Below, piece after piece: positions 30,962-36,235 of a stretch of DNA of 36,235 nucleotides. Source of the stretch: Burkholderiales bacterium (GTDB lineage Bacteria; Pseudomonadota; Gammaproteobacteria; Burkholderiales; SG8-41); NCBI GenBank assembly GCA_036262035.1, contig DATAJS010000017.1, positions 1-36,235 of the forward strand, written 5' to 3'. The notes beneath the pieces were generated by a model, which saw only the letters and a list, made by a program, of their open reading frames with translations, searched no databases and was not told the DNA's origin. How positions within the stretch are numbered: the first letter of the stretch is position 1; the number at the start of each line of letters is the position of its first letter. Made by a program: the position numbers and the translations under genes.

Positions 30962-31852
30962 GTGGGATTTCGATCGATCCGCAAGTGGCTGGGTATCGTG
31001 CAGGGCGCCGCCGCCGTCGCCGCGGCCGCCTGTGCGGCGCCCTCCGCGACGGCCGCGGAGCAACAGCTCGTCCTCGGCATCTTCCCGCGCTACAACGCGA
31101 CCGAGACCGCGACCATGTACGTCCCGCTCGCCGAGCACCTGAGCCGCCGCCTCGGCAATGCACGCGTCTCGGTCGTGACCGCCAAGGATTTCGATGCGTT
31201 CTGGAAAGGCGTCGAACAGCAGAAGTACGACATCGTCCACTACAACCAGTATCACTACATCCGCTCGTCGCAGCACTATCGCGTGATCGGCCACAGCAAG
31301 GAATTCGGCAGGAGCGCGGTCGCGGGAGCGATCTACGTGCGCAAAGACAGCGGCATCACCGATCTCGCCCAGCTTCGCGGCCGCACGGTGATCTTCGGCG
31401 GCGGCAAAGACGCCATGATGAGCTATATCGGGCCGCGCTTTCTCATGATGCGCGCCGGCCTGAAGGACGGCGACTTCAAGACCGAGTTCGCGATCAACCC
31501 GCCGAACGCCCTGCTCGCGCTGTATCACAGGCAGGCCGACGCGGCCGGCGGCGGCGACATCCTCATCGACCTGCCCGTGGTGAAGAACGCCATCAACAGC
31601 GGCGAGCTCAGGATACTCGCCACCACCGAGCCGCTGCTCTTCCTGCCGTGGGCGGTGAAGCACACCATGCCGGCGAAGCAGCGCGAGGCGATCCAGGCGA
31701 TCCTCACCGAGCTCGACAAGACCGACGCCGGCAAAGCGGTGCTCAAGGCCGCCAAGACGAGCGGCATCGAGAAGGCCGAGGACAAGGATTACGTGCCGCA
31801 CCGCAAGATGATCGATGCGGTGTTCGGGGCACAGGGGACCGTCAAACAGTGA
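30962..31852 (+). CDS. PhnD-like periplasmic phosphonate/anion-binding protein
   Basis: A 296-residue exported binding protein of the PhnD/SsuA/TctC-like fold (phosphate/phosphite/phosphonate family). The signal peptide ends near ATAA (residue 32); landmarks are LVLGIFPRYNATETA, YVPLAEHLSRRL, KYDIVHYNQYHYI, LAQLRGRTVIFGGG and YVPHRKMIDAVF. The GTG at 30962 was chosen for AAGGAG seven bases upstream; an ATG at 30932 overlapping the GGDEF-EAL stop is the main alternative. No ABC permease or ATPase is present, so it is more likely a sensor or carrier for the neighbouring system than part of an ABC importer. Its stop overlaps the start of the next gene (GTGA). The ligand, perhaps phosphonate, phosphite or a sulfur anion, is unknown. 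Confidence 0.85.
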   Translation: MGFRSIRKWLGIVQGAAAVAAAACAAPSATAAEQQLVLGIFPRYNATETATMYVPLAEHLSRRLGNARVSVVTAKDFDAFWKGVEQQKYDIVHYNQYHYIRSSQHYRVIGHSKEFGRSAVAGAIYVRKDSGITDLAQLRGRTVIFGGGKDAMMSYIGPRFLMMRAGLKDGDFKTEFAINPPNALLALYHRQADAAGGGDILIDLPVVKNAINSGELRILATTEPLLFLPWAVKHTMPAKQREAIQAILTELDKTDAGKAVLKAAKTSGIEKAEDKDYVPHRKMIDAVFGAQGTVKQ

Positions 31853-32397
31853 GGATCCCGCGCAACAAGAGGCTTGCCGCCGCCGCACTGCTCGTGGCTT
31901 TCACGACGTGGGCGCGCTGGGGCTCGGGGTTCCCGGTGTTTCGCTCGGAAGTGGCGCCGGAACCGGGCTGGGCGTCGTTCCGGGCGCATTACGACGTCGC
32001 CTATTTCGGCAAGGACGGCCAGTTCGTGCGCGCGGTGCAGAACGGCTACAACCTGTTCGAGCACACCTGGAAGTACGCACCGCGATTCACGCGTCAGACC
32101 GCGGCCGACCGGGTGAACTCGTGCTCCGATTGCCACACGCCGGAAGACCTGGCGTACGGCTTCGTCAATTCCGATCGCTACAGCGCGAAGCTCGGACGCC
32201 GGGTGTCGTTCGAGGAGCAGGTGCAGCGCTGCTACGCAGGGCCCATGAACGGCTACGTGCCGACGATCTACGACCCTGCGGTGCGTGACATCCGGCTGCT
32301 CGCCCGCACCGTCGCCCATCATCTGCAGCTCAGCGAAGGCGCCGTCAAGCCCGCGCCGTCGGTGAAGCCCGATTCGAAGGAGGACCTCGCACAGTGA
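31849..32397 (+). CDS. Monoheme c-type cytochrome, SoxA/TsdA-like
   Basis: A 182-residue exported protein with one N-terminal helix and a single haem-binding site CSDCH (Cys92, Cys95, His96). After it come SFEEQVQRCYAGPMNG, with Cys128 32 residues behind the haem His. This R-x-C-x4-MNG block resembles the segment carrying the cysteine haem ligand in SoxA and thiosulfate dehydrogenase TsdA. The protein may thus bind its haem with His and Cys. It overlaps both the PhnD-like gene (GTGA) and the diheme cytochrome gene (GTGA). It is likely a partner electron acceptor or catalytic subunit for the diheme protein. Exact activity is inference. Confidence 0.8.
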   Translation: MRIPRNKRLAAAALLVAFTTWARWGSGFPVFRSEVAPEPGWASFRAHYDVAYFGKDGQFVRAVQNGYNLFEHTWKYAPRFTRQTAADRVNSCSDCHTPEDLAYGFVNSDRYSAKLGRRVSFEEQVQRCYAGPMNGYVPTIYDPAVRDIRLLARTVAHHLQLSEGAVKPAPSVKPDSKEDLAQ

Positions 32398-33491
32398 TGC
32401 AAATGGCGGTCAAGGTCGCAAAAGTCACTCTGCTCGCCCTCCTCGCCGGAGGGTTCTATCTCCTCGCCACGTGGAAGCACGCCGAGCGCGATCACATCCG
32501 CAGCGCGCCGGTCACGCTCACCAAGGCATGCGGCCAGAAGCTCGCGCGCTATGCCCTCGCGGCCGGCGATCGATACGAGTCGCCCTACGTGCGGCAGCAC
32601 ACCGGCACCGCGGTCGTGCTGCGCGGCTACAGCGAAGAGGACGTGAGAGCCATCGAGCGCGGCTGCAACATCATCGACGACACGCAGGGCCGTCAGGCCG
32701 GGGACGTCAGCCTCGAGCGCTGGAACGCCAAGCGTTACATCCGCGGCGACCATCTCGCCTGCACCCACTGCCATCAATCGGCCGGCGACAAGCAGGACGC
32801 GCAGGGCAACCGGCTCAAGGGCTCGCTCCACCTCGGCACCTCGTGGGCGATGGCCGACATGTACGACCGCTTCACCGGTCTGCTGCTGCCGTTCGAGCTG
32901 CGCCAGATGCAGTGCTTCATCAACTCTTCGAACGGATACAAGCCGAACATCTCGGACGACGTGATCCGCGACATCACCGCCTACAGCCGCTTCCTGTCGG
33001 CGGCGCTCGATCTGAAGATCGGCAACCACTACGACGAGCAGGGCATCGACGAGATCGCCGCCTCCGCCACGAACAAGCAGGGCGACGACTACGTGCGCGG
33101 CGAGCAGCTCTTCAAGGAGAAGTGCCAGGTGTGCCACGGCCCGGCCGCCTCGGGCCGCGAAGTCGCCGGACAGCTCATCGCGCCGGCCATCGCGGGGCCC
33201 AACGCCTGGAACTCCCAGTCGCGCAACTACTTCAACTACGTCTCGACGATCCTGCCGGGATTCATCTGCCGCAACATGCCGCTCGGCCAGGAAGGCACGC
33301 TCACGAACCAGGAATGCCGCGACATCGCGTTCTACATCGGCAACCTGCCGCGCCCCGCGGGTGACAAGCAGGGGCCGCTCATGGCGCTCAAACAACAGGT
33401 GCTGATGCGCACGCTGCCGCCGCTGCTGCGCTTCATGGACAACGGATCGCACGAGGACGCGACCCACCACGCCGCGCAGCAGGCGCAATGA
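32394..33491 (+). CDS. Diheme c-type cytochrome, TsdA/SoxA-like
   Basis: A 365-residue protein with an N-terminal membrane anchor or uncleaved signal (about 8-25) and two haem sites: CTHCH at 123-127 and CQVCH at 244-248. Cys174 in QMQCFINSSNG is placed as the distal cysteine ligand in TsdA-type thiosulfate dehydrogenases, and Met295 in RNMPLG fits the second haem. TsdA converts thiosulfate to tetrathionate; related SoxA acts in sulfur oxidation. The GTG at 32394 lies nine bases after GGAGGA; an ATG three bases on is an alternative. It overlaps the monoheme cytochrome gene and the SulP gene (ATGA). I infer oxidation or reduction of a sulfur anion. Confidence 0.8.
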   Translation: MMQMAVKVAKVTLLALLAGGFYLLATWKHAERDHIRSAPVTLTKACGQKLARYALAAGDRYESPYVRQHTGTAVVLRGYSEEDVRAIERGCNIIDDTQGRQAGDVSLERWNAKRYIRGDHLACTHCHQSAGDKQDAQGNRLKGSLHLGTSWAMADMYDRFTGLLLPFELRQMQCFINSSNGYKPNISDDVIRDITAYSRFLSAALDLKIGNHYDEQGIDEIAASATNKQGDDYVRGEQLFKEKCQVCHGPAASGREVAGQLIAPAIAGPNAWNSQSRNYFNYVSTILPGFICRNMPLGQEGTLTNQECRDIAFYIGNLPRPAGDKQGPLMALKQQVLMRTLPPLLRFMDNGSHEDATHHAAQQAQ

Positions 33492-35119
33492 AAGCGCTCG
33501 CGCTGCGCTACCGTGACGTGCTGTGGGCGCAGTGGCCCGCCGTCAGCGGCAATCTCGTCGTCGGGCTCACGCTCGCGCTCGTCACGATCCCGCAGGCGGT
33601 GGCGTTCTCGGTGACGCTCGCCGGCGTGCCGCCGCACTTCGGCATCGCCGCCGCGATCTGGGGCGTGCTCTTCTGCGCGCTGCTGAATCCGTCGCGGATC
33701 TTCCACGGCGGGCCGAACAACTCGATGTCGGCCGCGATCGGCGTGACGCTGCTGCCGGTCGCCGCGCCTTTCGGCGCCGAGTACATGGGCTACGCGCTGA
33801 CGCTGGGCCTGATGGCCGGGGTCATCCAGATGCTGTTCTACCTGATCCGGCCGCTCGGGCGCACGCTCGACCTGATCAGCGAGCCTGTGATCAACGGCTT
33901 CATCTGCGGCATCGGGCTCTTCCTCATCTTCAAATCGCTGACCACTTTCGGCGGGCTGCCGCTCAACACCGAAGTCGAATGGCCGCTGATGATCGCCTGG
34001 CATTCGCTCATCGCCGTGGTCGAGATCGGCAACCTGTACGCGATCCAGGTCGGGCTGCTCACGCTGGTCGTGTGCGTGGCCGCGCAGCAGTTCGAGCGCC
34101 TGCGCAACTGGGCGATCCTCATCGGCGTCGCGGCCGGGACGCTCTACTCGCAGTACCTGAACGTCACACTCGGCGCGCAGACGACGCTGCTCGAGCAGAT
34201 CGGCAACCTGTCGTCGATCGGCTTCATCGCCCCGTCGGTGCCGCTGTTCACGCAGGAGGCGATGCCCGACATCATCGCCATCGTGCCGGGCGCGGTGACG
34301 CTCGCGCTGCTCGGACTCTTCCAGACCGTCGCGGCGATGCGCCGCATGAGCCGCAAGACCGGCGGCTTCACCGACAGCCGCAGCGCCATCTTCTCCGACG
34401 CGGTGTCGAATTGCCTGCTGCCTTTCCTCTCGTCGCTCCCCACGTGCGCTTCGTTCAACCGCATGTGGCTCGTGCACCGGCTCGGCATCCACAGCCGCAT
34501 CGCGATCGTGATCTCGGCGCTGTGGGTGCTGCTCCTGGTCATCTTCTTCGCCGGCGCGATCGCGGTCATCCCGATGCCGGCGATGGCGGCGGTGATCATG
34601 CTGCTCGGCGCGAACATGATCAAATGGGAGGACATCCGGCCGCACTTCCGGCACCGCGGCGAGACCGTGGTGTTCCTCGGCTCGTTCCTGTCGGTGATCT
34701 TCCTCGACCTGTTCGAAGCGGTGATCTTCGGGTCGATACTCGCGATCGCCTACGCGAAATGGGAGCAGGCGCACCCGAACGTGAGCCTGCAGGGCAACGT
34801 GCTGAAGATCCGCGGCAACATCTATTACGGGTCGCTGCCGGTGATCGAGGCGCTGTACCACCGCGCGATCGCGCAGGTCGACGAGCTCGTGATCGACTTC
34901 TCGGAGGCCTACTACATCGACCAGGAAGGCATCCGCTGGCTCGCGGCCGCCAAGGCGGCGCGCAAGGCGGGCTTCGTCGATCGGCGCGGCTCCGAGCGGC
35001 GCGAGAGCATGGACCGCCGGGAGCTCGCGCGCGCCGAAGCCGGCGACCGCCGCACGCAGGAGCGGCGCGAGGCGCGCGGCCGGCGCCGGCGCGACCGGCG
35101 GCACCGAGCCGAGTTCTAG
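33488..35119 (+). CDS. SulP-family anion transporter with short STAS domain and Arg-rich tail
   Basis: A 543-residue inner-membrane transporter of the SulP/SLC26 family, which moves sulfate, bicarbonate or other anions. About ten to eleven hydrophobic helices lie between 15 and 415, with the blocks VTIPQAVAFSVTLAGVPPHFG, GGPNNSMSAAIGV and LLPFLSSLPTCASFNRM. A compact STAS domain covers about 432-497. The last 46 residues are unusual, with 19 arginines in repeated DRR and ERR units. Its ATG overlaps the diheme cytochrome stop (ATGA), so it is the last gene of the coupled series. It may import or export the anion handled by the cytochromes, for example sulfate or sulfite. A GC hairpin at 35127-35148 follows. 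Confidence 0.92.
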   Translation: MKALALRYRDVLWAQWPAVSGNLVVGLTLALVTIPQAVAFSVTLAGVPPHFGIAAAIWGVLFCALLNPSRIFHGGPNNSMSAAIGVTLLPVAAPFGAEYMGYALTLGLMAGVIQMLFYLIRPLGRTLDLISEPVINGFICGIGLFLIFKSLTTFGGLPLNTEVEWPLMIAWHSLIAVVEIGNLYAIQVGLLTLVVCVAAQQFERLRNWAILIGVAAGTLYSQYLNVTLGAQTTLLEQIGNLSSIGFIAPSVPLFTQEAMPDIIAIVPGAVTLALLGLFQTVAAMRRMSRKTGGFTDSRSAIFSDAVSNCLLPFLSSLPTCASFNRMWLVHRLGIHSRIAIVISALWVLLLVIFFAGAIAVIPMPAMAAVIMLLGANMIKWEDIRPHFRHRGETVVFLGSFLSVIFLDLFEAVIFGSILAIAYAKWEQAHPNVSLQGNVLKIRGNIYYGSLPVIEALYHRAIAQVDELVIDFSEAYYIDQEGIRWLAAAKAARKAGFVDRRGSERRESMDRRELARAEAGDRRTQERREARGRRRRDRRHRAEF

Positions 35120-35527
35120 CCGGCCCGCCTCGCAGGTACGCGCGAGGCGCCGCATGCATCCTCGCGCGGATTCGCGCGAAAATCTTCATTGATATTTCGA
35201 ATGGATCGCCGCGCGCCGAACGCCTGCACGAGGCTCACGCATCGCGATTCGTAATGACGCGGCGCCGCTCGTACGTGTGCGCTGCACGTCGACCTGCATC
35301 AGCTTAGTGTTTGTCTGAGCACTCATTTTTGAGTGCTTACCCGCGCTGTTCGCCACTCGACGAAGCGGCGTCGGCGCGCTGCGGCTCGACATCCGCTGTC
35401 GTTGCCGGCGATCCCACCACGGACGCTGCACCATACTTTCTTCGGGTTTCCACTAATGGCCGCCCGGATCGAGCGCCCACTATTCTCTGCGCCGGCTGCG
35501 ACTGCCAACTACAACTCCGAGGAGACT
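35120..35527. other. Gap before the tct genes, with two hairpins
   Basis: No gene is supported in these 408 bases. A 7-bp stem at 35127-35133 with 35142-35148 follows the SulP stop and may help end its transcript, though no T-run follows. AGCACTCA (35318-35325) and TGAGTGCT (35330-35337) form a perfect 8-bp hairpin around TTTT; it could be an operator or an RNA element of the tct genes. GGAG before the ATG at 35528 is the tctB ribosome site. Confidence 0.5.
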
Positions 35528-35998
35528 ATGGCTACTGCTGTGCGGAGCAAGGTTCCGCTTCATGACAACAAGAACTTCATGTCGGGTATGTTCTTCATAG
35601 GCACCGGCGCACTCGGCCTGTTCATGGCGCAGGACTATCCGATGGGAACCGCGCTGCGCATGGGGCCGGGTTACTTCCCGATCGTGCTGTCGAGCATGCT
35701 CATCCTGTTCGGCATCTACTGCCTCATCCAGGGATTGCTGAACCCCGAGCCGATGCCCGGCAACTGGTCGTTGCGAGCGCTCACCATCCTGCCGATCGCA
35801 ACCGTGATCTTCGGCCTGCTGATGGAGCACGCCGGATTCATCCCGGCGCTGATCGTCCTCGTGCTGACTTCGGCGTATGCCGGCAAGGAATTCAAATTCT
35901 TCGAGGTGCTCATCCTCGCGCTCGGCCTCACCGTCGCGTCGTGGGCGCTCTTCATCTGGGGCCTCGGCCTCCCGTATCCGTTGTTCGTGGGGTACTGA
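35528..35998 (+). CDS. tctB: Tripartite tricarboxylate transporter small membrane subunit TctB
   Basis: A 156-residue protein with four hydrophobic helices (about 19-38, 50-70, 82-102 and a last one near 115-150) and the MGTALRMGPGYFPIVLSSML block typical of TctB. It forms the small membrane part of a TTT importer that uses Bug receptors. The ATG at 35528 has GAGGAG upstream. The tctA gene starts three bases after its stop. No receptor gene lies just upstream; any of the Bugs in this window could in principle use this permease, since receptor and permease are often unlinked. Confidence 0.93.
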   Translation: MATAVRSKVPLHDNKNFMSGMFFIGTGALGLFMAQDYPMGTALRMGPGYFPIVLSSMLILFGIYCLIQGLLNPEPMPGNWSLRALTILPIATVIFGLLMEHAGFIPALIVLVLTSAYAGKEFKFFEVLILALGLTVASWALFIWGLGLPYPLFVGY

Positions 35999-36001
35999 GC
36001 C

Positions 36002-36235
36002 ATGGAACTGTTCAATAACCTCCTCCTCGGCTTCAGCGTCGCGCTGTCGTTCCAGAACCTGTGGTTCTGCTTCCTCGGCGTGTTCCTCGGCACCCTGATC
36101 GGCGTGCTGCCCGGCATCGGACCGCTCGCGACCATCGCGATGCTGCTGCCGATCACCTTCAACGTGCCGCCGGTCTCCGCGCTCATCATGCTCGCGGGCA
36201 TCTACTACGGCGCGCAGTACGGCGGCTCGACCACC
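36002..36235 (+). CDS. tctA: Tripartite tricarboxylate transporter large membrane subunit TctA (partial)
   Basis: Only the first 78 codons are in the window; the gene runs off the right edge. The block LGTLIGVLPGIGPLATIAML and the YGAQYGGSTT end are hallmark TctA sequences. Full-length members are about 500 residues with about ten to twelve helices. It follows tctB after three bases. Confidence 0.95.
   Translation, partial: MELFNNLLLGFSVALSFQNLWFCFLGVFLGTLIGVLPGIGPLATIAMLLPITFNVPPVSALIMLAGIYYGAQYGGSTT

Noticed and set aside
30962-31852. Complete phosphonate ABC importer
   Set aside because: No permease or ATPase gene lies nearby; only the binding protein is present.
1-36235. CRISPR array, tRNA or rRNA genes
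   Set aside because: No regular direct repeats with spacers, no cloverleaf with CCA-type end and no rRNA-like sequence were seen.

Overview
This is a GC-rich, densely coded bacterial window, most likely from a betaproteobacterium of Burkholderiales type. The main reason is the set of five Bug-family (TctC-type) periplasmic receptors in 36 kb, together with a TctBA pair at the right edge. Short overlaps between neighbouring genes, frequent GTG starts, a PEP-CTERM protein, a PQQ alcohol dehydrogenase and TauD/TfdA dioxygenases fit the same lineage. No rRNA, tRNA, CRISPR array or complete transposase gene was seen. The taxonomic call is inference, not a search result.

Left part (1-13750). The first 620 bases are AT-richer than the rest, carry several stem-loops and hold one small DUF3892 gene. 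A minus-strand cluster follows: Bug receptor, MmgE/PrpD dehydratase-like enzyme, second Bug receptor, and an alpha/beta-hydrolase-fold protein whose nucleophile position is lysine. A PEP-CTERM protein comes next, with a candidate sigma-54 promoter in front and a clear terminator behind. Then come a CapA-like phosphoesterase, a PQQ alcohol dehydrogenase with the aspartate signature of lanthanide-dependent enzymes, a dioxygenase coupled to a Bug receptor, DUF4031 and MAPEG proteins, a broken esterase gene, a VapC/FitB-type toxin with its ribbon-helix-helix antitoxin, and a second dioxygenase.

Middle part (13750-28600). Here lie a Bug receptor, a fused CydDC-like ABC exporter, an MFS carrier, a Bug receptor coupled to an aspartate/glutamate racemase, a cstA-ybdD-DUF4242 cluster, an M23 peptidase and a 1130-residue membrane protein of unknown function. 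The gaps hold at least three families of short palindromic repeats, and two repeat copies lie inside reading frames.

Right part (28600-36235). Five plus-strand genes form a tightly coupled series: a membrane GGDEF-EAL protein, a PhnD-like periplasmic binding protein, a monoheme cytochrome c, a diheme cytochrome c and a SulP anion transporter. Both cytochromes resemble the SoxA/TsdA type. This is the best candidate for an undescribed system: periplasmic anion sensing or oxidation tied to c-di-GMP turnover. The window ends in tctB and a truncated tctA.

Taken together, the genes describe an organism that scavenges small organic acids through many receptors that may share a few membrane permeases, and oxidises alcohols, possibly sulfur compounds, and 2-oxoglutarate-dependent dioxygenase substrates.
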